64,000 nt of DNA from CBDCYS01 sp965224215 (GCA_965224215.1 CBDCYS010000039.1:248001-312000), one strand, 5' to 3'. Shown: positions 36,803 to 46,498, counted from the stretch's first letter. A program made the numbers and translations. The notes: generated by a model from the letters alone, not told the origin.

Positions 36803-38176
36803 CTATCGGTCGTGCATGGCGTCGCCCGCATAGGCTTCCATTCCCATTTCGCTCAGATCGAGTCCGCGAAGCTCTCCTTCATGACTGACGCGCATTCCCC
36901 AAACCTGCTTAATGATGGTCCATACAATGAGCGAAAGCACAATGGTGAAGGCGCCTACCGCTGCCACTCCGACAAATTGCGCCCATAGCGACGTGAAGCC
37001 GCCGCCGTAAAACAGCCCGTCGGGGCCTCCGCCCGGAGCACTGGAGGTCGCGAACAGGCCGATCGAAAGCGTTCCCCAAATGCCATTGACCAAGTGGACG
37101 GACAGAGCGCCAACCGGGTCGTCGATCTTGATGCGATCAAAGAAAACCACGGCCGGGACGACCAGAAGGCCGCCGATCAAGCCGATCACGAGAGATGCCC
37201 AGATGTCGACGAAGGCACACGGTGCGGTAATCGCGACCAGACCCGCCAGTGCGCCGTTGACGGTCATGCTGAAGTCCGGTTTGCCTAGCCAAACCCAAGC
37301 GAGAACCGTCGCACTCAACAGACCCGCGGCACAAGCCATGTTGGTAGTCACGACAATATGCGAGATGGCGCCAGGATCGGCAGCCATCGTACTGCCCGGG
37401 TTGAAACCGAACCAGCCGAGCCACAGAATCAGCCCGCCCAGGAAAGCCAGGGCCATGCTGTGTCCCGGAATAGGTTGCACCCTGCCGTTGGACTTATACT
37501 TCCCAGCGCGCGGACCAAGGATGATGATTCCAGCCAGCCCGGCCCAGCCACCGACAGAGTGGACGACAGTCGATCCCGCGAAATCCCAGAAGCCGAACTC
37601 CGCCAGCCATCCTCCGCCCCAGATCCAGTGACCCGAGATCGGGTACAGGATCGCTACGAGCACAAGCGTAAACAGCATATAAGCTTTGTAGTGGATGCGT
37701 TCCGCAACGCAACCGGAGACAATCGTCGCTGCGGTGCCGGCAAACACAAGCTGGAAAAAGAACTTGGCGAGTAGCGGCACGCCGGTCCAAGCGATGGACC
37801 CGTACACACCTTGATAGGCGTCATTCGCCAGCGGGCTGTTGTCGGCCCCACCCAAGAACCATCCCGTCAATCCGAGGAAAGGATTGCCGTCGGCGAACAT
37901 GATGGAGAAACCGACCGCCCAGAACGCTATGGACGACAAGCCAAAAACAACGAAATTCTTGCCTAAGATGTTGACCGCGTTCTTGGCCCGGCAGAATCCA
38001 GCTTCGACGCAACCGAATCCGGCGTTCATGAAGAACACCAGGAACCCGGCGATCAGTACCCAGAGCGTGTCCGCCGCCACCGTTAGGTTGGCGACAGCCT
38101 CTTCCGTACCTTGTGCCATTGCCGGCAGACAGACCAACACACCTAGTAGTAATCTCGATAAGGACCGAACCTTCAT
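36803..38176 (-). CDS. amtB: ammonium transporter AmtB
   Basis: A 457-residue protein with a signal peptide and 11 predicted membrane segments. The pore residues are in place: the phenylalanine gate region FWAVGFSIMFADGNPF, VSGCVAERIH, FAGSTVVHSVGGWAGLAG with the first His of the twin-histidine pair and GLLSATV/DIWASLVIGLIGG later, plus the SVHLVNGIWGTL segment with the second His. The C-terminal regulatory tail (RVSHEGELRGLDLSEMGMEAY) that PII binds is present. It shares an orientation and likely an operon with the deleted paralogue, PII and glnD. Confidence 0.93.
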   Translation of the reverse strand: MKVRSLSRLLLGVLVCLPAMAQGTEEAVANLTVAADTLWVLIAGFLVFFMNAGFGCVEAGFCRAKNAVNILGKNFVVFGLSSIAFWAVGFSIMFADGNPFLGLTGWFLGGADNSPLANDAYQGVYGSIAWTGVPLLAKFFFQLVFAGTAATIVSGCVAERIHYKAYMLFTLVLVAILYPISGHWIWGGGWLAEFGFWDFAGSTVVHSVGGWAGLAGIIILGPRAGKYKSNGRVQPIPGHSMALAFLGGLILWLGWFGFNPGSTMAADPGAISHIVVTTNMACAAGLLSATVLAWVWLGKPDFSMTVNGALAGLVAITAPCAFVDIWASLVIGLIGGLLVVPAVVFFDRIKIDDPVGALSVHLVNGIWGTLSIGLFATSSAPGGGPDGLFYGGGFTSLWAQFVGVAAVGAFTIVLSLIVWTIIKQVWGMRVSHEGELRGLDLSEMGMEAYAGDAMHDR

Positions 38177-38804
38177 TTCCAGACTCCTTTTTCCGGTCTA
38201 CGCCGGGGACACTGCCAAAACAGGCGTTGCAGCAGCGAGAGTCCTATATTGCAACGTCTCACCAGAGAAACCAAGAAGAAGGTTTCTATGAGGCCGATTG
38301 AAAATTTCTATCGGTTGGCCTGGAGGACGGGAAAACGTGGAGGAGTCTGCGAATACCCTTGCTTTGGGAGCAATTGTATCTTCAGAAGCGGTGTGGCTTG
38401 CGGTCAGGGCTATCGTGCCGATTGAAAAGTTTTATGCTGGGTAGGTCTCATCGGGGGCTGAAAGAAGGGGCTTCGCCAAGAAGCAGGACTTTTTGACCTA
38501 GCTTGGCCCCTCTGTCGCTTCAAGCTGGGTTGCTTCGCGGATCTGAACGCGCCATCGCACGAATCGATCGGTAGCCGTTCACCCTGGTAACGTGATGATC
38601 CTACCGGCCGCAGCAGGCATGACTGCACGGGCTTTTGAGCTTCCCATCAAACGGAAAGTTACGAAAGGTTCGCCTAGATCGACGAAATTCGGGCGCCGAC
38701 AGCATGAGCTGCGTCCCCGCCTGGAACTCGCCAGGCCCCAAAAAAGGGCGTCGCCCGTCTATCCGCCGAGGTTCGGCGAGCCGCTAAATAGTTGTGACTC
38801 TCGG
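38177..38804. other. intergenic of about 630 bp, no gene
   Basis: Carries the promoter region of the amtB operon (minus strand) and the end of a membrane-protein gene. GCCGATTGAAAA occurs twice (near 38292 and 38419) about 127 bp apart, a possible regulator site. I looked for a sigma-54 -24/-12 pair upstream of amtB and did not find a convincing one. No ORF with a start context. Confidence 0.5.
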
Positions 38805-39344
38805 TTATCCGCGGGCTGCCTCTATGCCGCCTTCGGGTGACTTCACAACGGATCGAAGGCCTTCCTGCAAGTTCTGCAGCGAAGAGACTAACTCGCTCGC
38901 GTCGACACGAACGTGTACAAACGAACCGAGCAGACACCGAATTTGGAGGGCGAAGTAGACGCCGTAGAAAACCACCATTTGGCGTTGCGCCAAAGAGCTG
39001 AGTTCCCAGTTACGGGTGCTGCGCGCTAGCCGACGGCAGTAACCCAGCAGCGCGCTGAAGTCTTTGCGGATCTGGCCCAAGTACAGCCGGAGGACCTGCT
39101 GTCTTTGCAGTCTCAGGCGGCGATCCATCGTACGGCTGTACCCGCCCTGTTTGTGCAGAAACTCAATGTCCCCCGCGGTAAACAAGCGAGCCATCGGCCG
39201 GTAGAATTCATCGACCGATTTCCCCGCAATCGAGTTGGGAGAAGCCGCGGCGCCTTCTCCATTAGGACGCAGCAGGTTCAAGGCCAACCCCAATCCAATA
39301 GCAGCAAGAAACAATACCCCAAGGAGAATCTGAAATGTCGTCAT
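38805..39344 (-). CDS. hypothetical membrane-anchored protein
   Basis: A 179-residue protein with one N-terminal transmembrane helix (FQILLGVLFLAAIGLGLALN) followed by a soluble domain rich in Arg, Leu and Gln (RRLRLQRQQVLRLYLGQIRKD). The start overlaps the stop of the upstream gene by four bases (ATGA), so they are co-translated. I do not recognise a domain. Together with the neighbouring split gene it forms a small membrane-protein operon of unknown role. Confidence 0.6.
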   Translation of the reverse strand: MTTFQILLGVLFLAAIGLGLALNLLRPNGEGAAASPNSIAGKSVDEFYRPMARLFTAGDIEFLHKQGGYSRTMDRRLRLQRQQVLRLYLGQIRKDFSALLGYCRRLARSTRNWELSSLAQRQMVVFYGVYFALQIRCLLGSFVHVRVDASELVSSLQNLQEGLRSVVKSPEGGIEAARG

Positions 39345-40142
39345 GACCGAAGTACCCTCAATAGAAGCTGATTCACGCTCTCAAGTTGCTGGGTAAGATG
39401 TCCTGTCGTACCTGACGCACCAACCCACGCCGCCGAAGTCTCGTCAGCCGGCCTCTCTTCTCCAACTCGGGTAAAAGCTGCTGCACCTGCTATGACCCAC
39501 ATGATGTAGAGAATAGGAGTGACCGTATGCCTGATCCGGTAGAACTCAGCGCCGAGGTGATCCCGAAAGACCAATAACCCAGCTTGACTCAAGAAAAAGA
39601 GGCCGAATACCGCGAACACCGTCGCGACATTTCGGGAGATAACTATTCCGTAGTAGGCGCCTACGGAGACGAGCACCAAACAGATGGCCGTTAGTCCAAG
39701 ATAAACACTTCGTTCTTGATGGACCCAAAAGATCCCCCAGGGAGAGGTGGCGCCGTCAACCGGGGGGTCCAAAACGACCATCGCAAGAACGATTAACGCA
39801 ACCGTGCCGAGCGCGATGTGCGAACCCCACTGCCCCAATCGTTGAAGACCCTCATAGAAGACCCTCATAACCTCTCAACATGTGGTTATAGGCCTCAATC
39901 ACGACACAGAACAGCATCACCCATAAAACAGGCTGGGTAACCGCCCAGAGCTGCCCATAGGCAGCGGAGTTCTGCCCCCAGGTGTTGTAGGCCGCGAAAC
40001 TGACGACCGAATGGACAGCCGAAAACACTAAATACGACGTCAGAAAGGGGTAGCTACAAGCCAAACCCAATAGCCAAAGCCGCGCGGCCCAGCCAAGTTC
40101 GACTACCCCCACGGCGGCCCAGATCCAGTCGGATATTTCCAT
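39341..40142 (-). pseudogene. multi-pass hypothetical membrane protein, split by a 13-bp tandem duplication
   Basis: Two overlapping frames are visible: one starting at MEISDWIWAAVG (ATG 40140-40142), ending HMLRGYEGLL; the other running from MRVFYEGLQRLGQWGSH to 39341. The overlap contains the direct duplication GAAGACCCTCATA at 39844-39856 and 39857-39869. Removing one unit fuses the frames as HMLRGYEGLQRLGQWGSH, giving a protein of about 262 residues with seven to eight membrane segments. Because 13 is not a multiple of three, the duplication itself is the lesion. The second frame may still be translated from the internal ATG. Confidence 0.8.
39844..39869. repeat. 13-bp tandem duplication that causes the frameshift
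   Basis: GAAGACCCTCATA is present twice back to back. Deleting either copy restores a single open reading frame through the surrounding membrane-protein gene. Replication slippage is the likely origin. Confidence 0.85.
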
Positions 40143-40453
40143 CGGATTCGTGCTGAACGAAATGATTACTGCTACAAAGTACAACCGATTTTACCACAGC
40201 AGATGGTCAGTTATGGGTATAAATCTTCTTTATGCCGGTGCTCGAAAAAGTGGGTTCGAAACCGGATGATGGACTGGGCTCGAATGTCACTCGGGCGGGA
40301 TGTGAATCGATGCTCAAGGGCTGCGCGTCTATCGGTTGCCGCGGGCGGGATTTTCAGGTGCCCGCATCTCCGGGTTATCCGCTCAGCCGTCCAATGTTTA
40401 TCCGGTCAAGCCCAGCTGGGCTTGACCGGTCAGGCCAAGACGGATCAGCCTAC

Positions 40454-41251
40454 CTACAAATCAGTGCCGCGCTTCCAAAAGTCGTCAAATAGGCTGTGCA
40501 TCGCCGAGGCAAGCTGTTTGTGCTCGAAGACTAAGGCGGTGATTCGAGGGTGGCTGACGACAGGGTCGTCCAACGAGATCATTCCCCGATGGTTGTCAAA
40601 CAAAGCTAGCTTCATCGGCAGATCCTCGACAAGCCGCACCTTGGCTGTGGCCCTTTCAAGAAGCTTGAGCTGGCTAAGTTGCTCCTTTTCCAGAGCTGGG
40701 GCGGCATAAAGCAGCCGGCAAGCCGTGCCCGTCTCCAGAAGGCGCTGGACCATCGGCTCCTGCACGGGATCAACAGCGTAAGGTGGACGCGCAAACTCCA
40801 AGTACTCTTCCGTTGTGTCGGCGAGAAGAGTGCGGTACTCGTCGGCAATCTGGCCTGTATGCGCGACGATTCGGAGGTAGTTCAGCGGGCCGTGCCCTTG
40901 ATTGCCATCCGTAAAAACCCCGGCTAGGTCGGCGGTCAGGGCGTTTGCCAGCTTCTGCCGGTCTTGCCATTCTCGCTCGTAGGTTTCCCGCTTGCGCGCC
41001 AAGAAACTCTGCAGTGACAGCCGAGGCTCAACCGCGGAGAATTGCTTCGCCTTGCCTTGAACGACGCGAACGAAACCCTTCTCAACGAGGCTATCGAGTA
41101 CTTCATAAATTTTTTGGCGAGGGATGCGGGCCGGACCGGCTACCTCCAGGGCTTTGAATCGGGGATGCCCGATCAAGACAATGTAAGCCCTCGATTCGTA
41201 CGCGTTCAAGCCAATCTGCTGGAGTCGGCGGGCTTCGGCTTCGAGATCCAT
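40454..41251 (-). CDS. TrmB-family transcriptional regulator
   Basis: A 265-residue protein. The N-terminal winged helix (YESRAYIVLIGHP, then ARIPRQKIYEVLDSLVEKGFV) is the TrmB helix-turn-helix, followed by a coiled coil of about 40 residues (RKRETYEREWQDRQKLANAL) and a phospholipase-D-like sensor domain. TrmB proteins are sugar-responsive repressors in archaea and regulators in some bacteria. The ATG at 41249-41251 (MDLEAEAR) fits better than the alternative TTG three codons upstream. The target operon is not apparent. Confidence 0.8.
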   Translation of the reverse strand: MDLEAEARRLQQIGLNAYESRAYIVLIGHPRFKALEVAGPARIPRQKIYEVLDSLVEKGFVRVVQGKAKQFSAVEPRLSLQSFLARKRETYEREWQDRQKLANALTADLAGVFTDGNQGHGPLNYLRIVAHTGQIADEYRTLLADTTEEYLEFARPPYAVDPVQEPMVQRLLETGTACRLLYAAPALEKEQLSQLKLLERATAKVRLVEDLPMKLALFDNHRGMISLDDPVVSHPRITALVFEHKQLASAMHSLFDDFWKRGTDL

Positions 41252-41589
41252 TACTTTCAAGTTATCATGCGGCGAAGATTTGCATGGTCGCGGCCGTTTT
41301 CAGCGCTCGTTGATGGGCTCGTCCGGACACTCTTCGAGGACCGGCGCGGCGCTCCGGAGCGTAGCGTCTTTTCGGTCGTTTCCGATACACCAGTTCGTTC
41401 GACCGCACGGTACAGTATCAACGAAAACCTGGACGGAAAGCTAAAGAACGGAAAAACCAGGCCAACGAATCCGGGCAGCGATACCGGCGGTTCGGCATAC
41501 AACTAGCTACAATGCCCACGCGGCCTTCTTTGACGCATCGCTAGAGACGGGATTCAGACTACAGGTATTTCACCACGGAGCCTCGCGGG

Positions 41590-43089
41590 ATGACAGACAT
41601 CGACAAACTTCCTGGAACCCTAGGCGAGCTGCGCGCGACATCGCGATTCCCGGCAGAGAGGGTGGCCCAACGCTCGATCAAAGATGAGATGCGCGCGAAT
41701 CTCATGTGTCTTCTCAAAAGCGGCAAATCGATCTTCCCGGGCATCGTCGGCTATCACGACACAGTGATTCCTCAAATCGTGAGCGCCATCCTCTCGCGGC
41801 ACAATTTTATTCTGCTTGGTCTCCGCGGCCAAGCTAAGAGCCGCATCATGAGGCAACTCACTTCGCTGCTGGATCCACACGTGCCGTATATCGCCGGCAG
41901 CGAGATCAACGATAACCCGTATAGGCCGCTCTCCTACGGCGCTAGAAAATTAGTCCAGGAACAAGGGGACGACACGCCCATCGCCTATCTGACTCCCGAA
42001 CAGCGTTATGTTGAAAAGCTCGCCACGCCCGACGTCACGATCGCGGACATGATCGGCGACGTGGACCCGATCAAAGCGGCGCGCGGAGCCCATGACCTTT
42101 CCCACGAGTTGACCATTCATTTTGGGCTTCTTCCCCGCGCCAACCGTTGCATATTCGCGATTAACGAGCTGCCGGACTTGATGGGAAAGATTCAAGTTGG
42201 GTTGTTCAACATCATGCAGGAAGGGGACGTCCAGATTAAGGGATATCCGGTGCGGTTGCCCTTGGACGTGATGCTGGTCTTCAGCGCCAATCCCGAAGAC
42301 TACACGGCTCGCGGCAAGATCATCACGCCTCTCAAGGACCGCATCGGCAGCGAGATCCGCACACACTACCCGCTTGGCCTCGAGGAGGGAATGGCCATCA
42401 CACGGCAGGAGTCTTGGTGGAATCGCTCGACTCCAGACGGAGAGATTTACGTCCCCGACTACATTCGGGAAATTGTTGAATCCGTGGCGTTCGTCGCCCG
42501 CGAAGACAAGAAGATCGATCAGCGATCGGGAGTGTCGCAACGCCTGCCAATTTCGTGCCTGGAGAATGTCGTCTCCAACGCGGAGCGGCGCGCGCTGATT
42601 TGCGGCGAAAGCGTCATTGTTCCCCGCGTCAGCGATATCTACGCGTCCCTCCCGTCGATCACCGGCAAGTTCGAGTTGGAGTACGAGGGCGAGCTTCGCG
42701 GCGGCGAACGAGTGGCCCACGAGCTGATCCGTGCGGCCGTCGCGCGGATTTACGATCACTACTTCAGGAACGCGGATACGTCGCAAATTGTCCAATGGTT
42801 TGAGCTGGGTGGGACTCTCAAATTGACCGATGGTGAGCCGGCCGAGAGCGTCGTCGAGCAGCTTGGGCAGATTCAGGGCTTGTTAGAGCTGGCCGCCGGC
42901 GCAGTCGAGGAGAAGGCGGATGATCCTGCTGTTCTGGCCTCGGCGGCAGAGTTTCTCCTGGATGGTCTTTACGCCTACCGCCGAATCAGCCGTAACGAGG
43001 AGCTAGGCTATGTGGCCCAGGAAAAAAAGCGTGACCCAGCGGAACGCAAGCCCACGCCCGCGGGGACTGCGCAACGGCAATACAATTGA
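41590..43089 (+). CDS. MoxR-like AAA+ ATPase
   Basis: A 499-residue protein of the MoxR/magnesium-chelatase type. An unusual Walker A reads LLGLRGQAKSR (Gly77 to Ser84, GxxGxxKS). Walker B and the following FAINELPDLMGKIQVGLFNIMQEGDVQ, sensor 1 VFSANPED and sensor-2/arginine-finger region LKDRIGSEIRTH are all present. MoxR ATPases work with VWA proteins in metal insertion or complex remodelling. The next gene, 115 bp on, encodes exactly such a VWA protein. Confidence 0.88.
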   Translation: MTDIDKLPGTLGELRATSRFPAERVAQRSIKDEMRANLMCLLKSGKSIFPGIVGYHDTVIPQIVSAILSRHNFILLGLRGQAKSRIMRQLTSLLDPHVPYIAGSEINDNPYRPLSYGARKLVQEQGDDTPIAYLTPEQRYVEKLATPDVTIADMIGDVDPIKAARGAHDLSHELTIHFGLLPRANRCIFAINELPDLMGKIQVGLFNIMQEGDVQIKGYPVRLPLDVMLVFSANPEDYTARGKIITPLKDRIGSEIRTHYPLGLEEGMAITRQESWWNRSTPDGEIYVPDYIREIVESVAFVAREDKKIDQRSGVSQRLPISCLENVVSNAERRALICGESVIVPRVSDIYASLPSITGKFELEYEGELRGGERVAHELIRAAVARIYDHYFRNADTSQIVQWFELGGTLKLTDGEPAESVVEQLGQIQGLLELAAGAVEEKADDPAVLASAAEFLLDGLYAYRRISRNEELGYVAQEKKRDPAERKPTPAGTAQRQYN

Positions 43090-43203
43090 GCAAGGCATGA
43101 GCGAGCCTCCTGAGCGGGTTGTGGCCGTAGACAGGAGTCGAGGCGTGGCTCCTCAGGAGCGCGGCAAAGTCAATTCATCCCCCAACTGGTCTCACACCGT
43201 GTC

Positions 43204-44484
43204 ATGAAGTTCGTCAAATACACGCGCTACACCGGCGACGATTTCGGGATCACCTCCGAAGACTTGGCCCGGGCATTGTCGGACTACTTCCTCCGCAGCG
43301 GATTTGAGCAGCAATACCTCGATTTCTCCGAGATGGACGAAAGATCGATCGAGGAATTGCACGATGCCATCCAGCAAGCACTCGAAAGCGGGCAGCTCTT
43401 TGACGACCAGCGCCTCGAAGAGATGATGGACGAGCTGCGTCAAATGTCGCCCGAGCAGATGGAGCAACTGGTTGACCGTTTGGCCGAGAAGCTAGCCGAC
43501 GACAACTACGTGAGCATCGGCGAACCGGGCTCACGCGACCCAGGCGCGGATGGCGTGCCGAGAGGCGGTGTCGGGTCCGATCGCTCGGAGAAGTCCATGC
43601 GGTTCGAGTTGACCGGCAAAGGCGTCGACTTTCTCGGCTACAAGACGCTCAAGGACCTGCTTGGGTCGCTCGGAAAAGCCAATCTGGGCAGCCACGACAC
43701 GAGAGAGATGGCCACGGGAGTCGAAACGTCCGGGTCCACGAAGCCCTATGAGTTTGGCGATACCCTCAATCTCGACATCAGCGAAACGCTGTCGCGAGCC
43801 ATCCAGCGCAACGGTCTGAAGACACCGCTGGATCTGGAATACTCCGACCTGATGGTTCGCCAGTCCGAGTACCAGAGCTCTTGCGCCACCGTGCTGATGC
43901 TCGACTGCAGCCATAGCATGATTCTCTATGGAGAAGACCGCTTCACGCCCGCGAAGAGAGTCGCCCTTGCCCTTGCTCACCTAACAAGGACGCAGTATCC
44001 CGGTGACAGCCTCAATCTGGTGTTGTTTCACGACTCGGCCGAAGAGGTGCCGCTCGGAGAGCTGGCCCGCGTTCAAGTCGGACCGTTTTATACCAACACA
44101 CGCCAAGGACTGATCGTGGCGCAGCGAATTCTCAAGCGCCAGCGCAAGGACATGTGCCAGATCATCATGATCACAGACGGCAAGCCATCGGCGCTCACTC
44201 TCGACGATGGCCGAGTTTATAAGAATCCGTTTGGGCTCGACCCGCTCGTCATCAGCCGCACTTTGGAAGAAGTACACAAATGCAAACGCCAGGGTATTTT
44301 GATCAATACCTTCATGCTGGCCCGCGACTATTCGCTGGTGCAATTCGTCCGCAAGGTCACCGAAATCTGCCGCGGCAAGGCGTACTTTACGACGCCGCAC
44401 AACCTGGGGCAATTCCTGCTGATGGACTACATGAATCATAAAACGAAGAGGGTACCTGAATTATGCACTGCGGCGTGGACCTGA
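43204..44484 (+). CDS. VWA-domain protein partner of MoxR; C-terminus altered by MITE insertion
   Basis: A 426-residue protein with an N-terminal helical region and a C-terminal von Willebrand A domain. The metal-ion-dependent adhesion site is intact (MLDCSHSM, DxSxS; later ITDGKPSAL). The last nine residues PELCTAAWT come from MITE copy 2. Without the element the bases AAG-AGG-GTA-CAC-TGA join across the duplication, giving ...TKRVH and a stop, so the native protein was 418 residues. The insertion only extends the tail, so function may survive. Its partner is the MoxR ATPase. Confidence 0.88.
   Translation: MKFVKYTRYTGDDFGITSEDLARALSDYFLRSGFEQQYLDFSEMDERSIEELHDAIQQALESGQLFDDQRLEEMMDELRQMSPEQMEQLVDRLAEKLADDNYVSIGEPGSRDPGADGVPRGGVGSDRSEKSMRFELTGKGVDFLGYKTLKDLLGSLGKANLGSHDTREMATGVETSGSTKPYEFGDTLNLDISETLSRAIQRNGLKTPLDLEYSDLMVRQSEYQSSCATVLMLDCSHSMILYGEDRFTPAKRVALALAHLTRTQYPGDSLNLVLFHDSAEEVPLGELARVQVGPFYTNTRQGLIVAQRILKRQRKDMCQIIMITDGKPSALTLDDGRVYKNPFGLDPLVISRTLEEVHKCKRQGILINTFMLARDYSLVQFVRKVTEICRGKAYFTTPHNLGQFLLMDYMNHKTKRVPELCTAAWT
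44451..44454. repeat. left target duplicate of MITE copy 2
   Basis: GGTA at 44451-44454 is repeated at 44986-44989. As for copy 1 it can be read as 4 bp (GGTA) or 3 bp (GGT) with an extra A. Confidence 0.65.
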
Positions 44485-44985
44485 GGAGGGCTGAGCCGCA
44501 AGGGACCATTGGGGACCCCCTAAAACATGGGGTAAAAAGGTCGGCTGGCAAAGATTCCAGCTTCGCCAGCCAACCCCAAGGAAGTCACCCACATGGTTAC
44601 CAGACGAAAACAGCATAGCTCCCAAAGGCCCGTCCAACAAGGCCCAGCCGTGACGGCCTCGCGGCCCAATAAAATCGGGGCTTCGACGCCTTACCACTTC
44701 CGCGGCAGGAAGCCGACTCCCTACGGCGGCTTGCTGCCGGTGGTCGGGAGGGCGCTGATCTGAGAGCCTGGCTATGCGCTATGCATAAAATTTTATGCAC
44801 TAGCCGTAACGCACTGGAAACACGTCACTTCCGAGCGAGGTTTTGACGACGCGGATTCTGGGCGGGAAGGGAAACCGGACACGGAGAAGCCAAAAGGCCA
44901 GTTGCCGAGCTACCACCTCACGACGACCGCCAACCCGCTACGAACGCAGCCACACTCGCAAAGTGAATCTGTGCATAATTCAGGT
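44455..44985. mobile_element. 531-bp MITE, copy 2
   Basis: Same length and ends as copy 1 and very similar throughout, with a handful of substitutions (for example GAGAC to GGGAC near the start and AAGGAGG to AAGGAAG before the internal ATG). It lies at the very end of the VWA gene and 36 bp upstream of the lactate-oxidase-like gene, so it affects both. The internal 56-codon transposase remnant and the TGCATAA palindrome are conserved. Confidence 0.8.
44593..44763 (+). pseudogene. N-terminal remnant of a transposase inside MITE copy 2
   Basis: The same 56-codon frame as in copy 1 (MVTRRKQ ... GRALI, then TGA), preceded by AAGGAAG instead of AAGGAGG. It shows no DDE residues. Confidence 0.45.
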
Positions 44986-45020
44986 GGTACACTGACCGGC
45001 GGAACTGAAAGGCATTGACT

Positions 45021-46271
45021 ATGACTAAAACTCGGAAATCCGTTCAGGCTCGTCGGACTTTCCTTAGGTACCTGGCCGGAAGTCCGTTGTTTGCCACTGG
45101 AGCGTTGGCGCCGATCCGTGGGATATTGGCGGCTGCCGAGGAAGGAAAGCCGTCAGCGCCAGGGTTGGCTGATGTCATCTCGTCGATTGACGAAGCGATC
45201 AACGTGTTCGATTTCGAGGCTGTGGCGCGCAAGAAACTGCCGCCTGCTCACTACGGCTACCTGGCGACGGGCACGGAAGACAATGTCACTTTGCGGGCCA
45301 ACCGCGAAGGTTTTCAGCGGTTCCAGTTACGTGTACGGCGTCTCGTTGACGTCCGCGACGTCGACACCTCGATGGAGCTAATGGGGGCGCGCTGGAACTC
45401 GCCGATTGCCCTGGCGCCGGCCGGACATCAGAAGGCTTTCGACCCGTCAGGGGAGGCCGCTGTAGCACGAGCCGCGCGAGAAACCTCGAGCCTGCAAATT
45501 CTCTCGACAGTGACCACCACCTCTGTCGAGGATGTGATCCGTGAGCGCGGTGGCCCAGTTTGGTTTCAGTTGTACGCCAGTGGCGACTGGAACATCACGC
45601 AGGCGTTAGTGCAGCGGGCCGAGCAGGCGGGTTGTCCTGTGGTGGCGATGACGGTAGATTTGCAGGGCGGCAGTAATCGCGAAACGCTGAAGCGGTTCTC
45701 CAGAACGGATAAGCGAGATTGCACGTTGTGTCATGACCGCAGCACCCCTCAGAGTCGGCTGCGGCGAAAACCCATGTTTGACGGCCTGGACGTGTCCAAG
45801 CGGGTTTCCGGTCGTTCTCGCGGCCTGACGTGGGATTTCGCCAAACGAGTCCAAGACGCGACCAGCATGAAGCTCTTCATCAAAGGGATCGTGACCGCGG
45901 AAGACGCCGAACTCTGTGTCGAAAACGGCCTGGACGGGATCATCGTTTCCAATCACGGTGGCCGGGCCGAAGCAAGCGGGCGTAGCACGATCGAATGTTT
46001 GTCCGAAATCGTCGAGGCGGTTCAGGGCCGCATACCGGTGGTGATCGATAGCGGCTTCCGCCGGGGCACCGACATATTCAAAGCTTTGGCTCTCGGAGCT
46101 GACGCGGTTGCCGTGGGCCGGCCCTACCTTTGGGGATTGGCCTCGTTTGGGCAGGAAGGCGTTCGCGCTGTTTTGGATATGCTGCGCGCCGAGCTAATTA
46201 TGGTCATGCGGCAAGCAGGCACGCCGTCGATCGATAAGATTTCGAGCAGCCACATTATGCGCGCGGGCTGA
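45021..46271 (+). CDS. FMN-dependent alpha-hydroxy-acid dehydrogenase/oxidase, exported
   Basis: A 416-residue enzyme with a twin-arginine-like leader (ARRTFLRYLAGSPLFATGAL). The core is an FMN TIM barrel: LATGTEDNVTLRANR, NSPIALAPAGHQKAFD, STVTTTSVEDV, the catalytic His-Arg pair in IIVSNHGGRAEASG and the phosphate-binding VIDSGFRRGTDIFKALALGADAVAVGR, all typical of lactate oxidase, glycolate oxidase and FMN L-lactate dehydrogenase. The family substrate is not resolved. The real start is taken as the ATG at 45021 with AAAGG upstream; a TTG six bases earlier is possible. MITE copy 2 ends 36 bp before it. Confidence 0.88.
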   Translation: MTKTRKSVQARRTFLRYLAGSPLFATGALAPIRGILAAAEEGKPSAPGLADVISSIDEAINVFDFEAVARKKLPPAHYGYLATGTEDNVTLRANREGFQRFQLRVRRLVDVRDVDTSMELMGARWNSPIALAPAGHQKAFDPSGEAAVARAARETSSLQILSTVTTTSVEDVIRERGGPVWFQLYASGDWNITQALVQRAEQAGCPVVAMTVDLQGGSNRETLKRFSRTDKRDCTLCHDRSTPQSRLRRKPMFDGLDVSKRVSGRSRGLTWDFAKRVQDATSMKLFIKGIVTAEDAELCVENGLDGIIVSNHGGRAEASGRSTIECLSEIVEAVQGRIPVVIDSGFRRGTDIFKALALGADAVAVGRPYLWGLASFGQEGVRAVLDMLRAELIMVMRQAGTPSIDKISSSHIMRAG

Positions 46272-46309
46272 GTCCGTGGGGTTAACTGAACAGAGCCGCG
46301 CCCGCAAGG

Positions 46310-46495
46310 GTGCGGTCGAGATTAGAGGGAGCGGCGGGGTTCCCCGCCGGATCGACGCTCGCGGCGACCGTGGACTTCCGTCCACGCCCTGGAGTTTCTA
46401 TATTCTGGACTTCCAAGGTGGGGCAGGCATCCTTGCCTGCCAGCGATCGGCTTAAGCCGGTCCAACCGCGGACTTCGGTCCGCGGCTCTGTTGCT
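46310..46495. repeat. cluster of short hairpin-forming palindromes
   Basis: At least four compact perfect palindromes follow one another: GGCGGGGTTCCCCGCC near 46333, CGTGGACTTCCGTCCACG at 46369-46386, GGCAGGCATCCTTGCCTGCC near 46422, and CCGCGGACTTCGGTCCGCGG at 46466-46485. Each has arms of 7-8 bp and a 2-4 base loop. The 18-bp palindrome also occurs, in inverse, at 49454-49471. No coding region. Confidence 0.65.
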
Positions 46496-46498
46496 GCG

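Noticed and set aside
38177..38420. Possible sigma-54 promoter before amtB
   Set aside because: A GGCACG occurs but the GC at -12 is missing at the required spacing.
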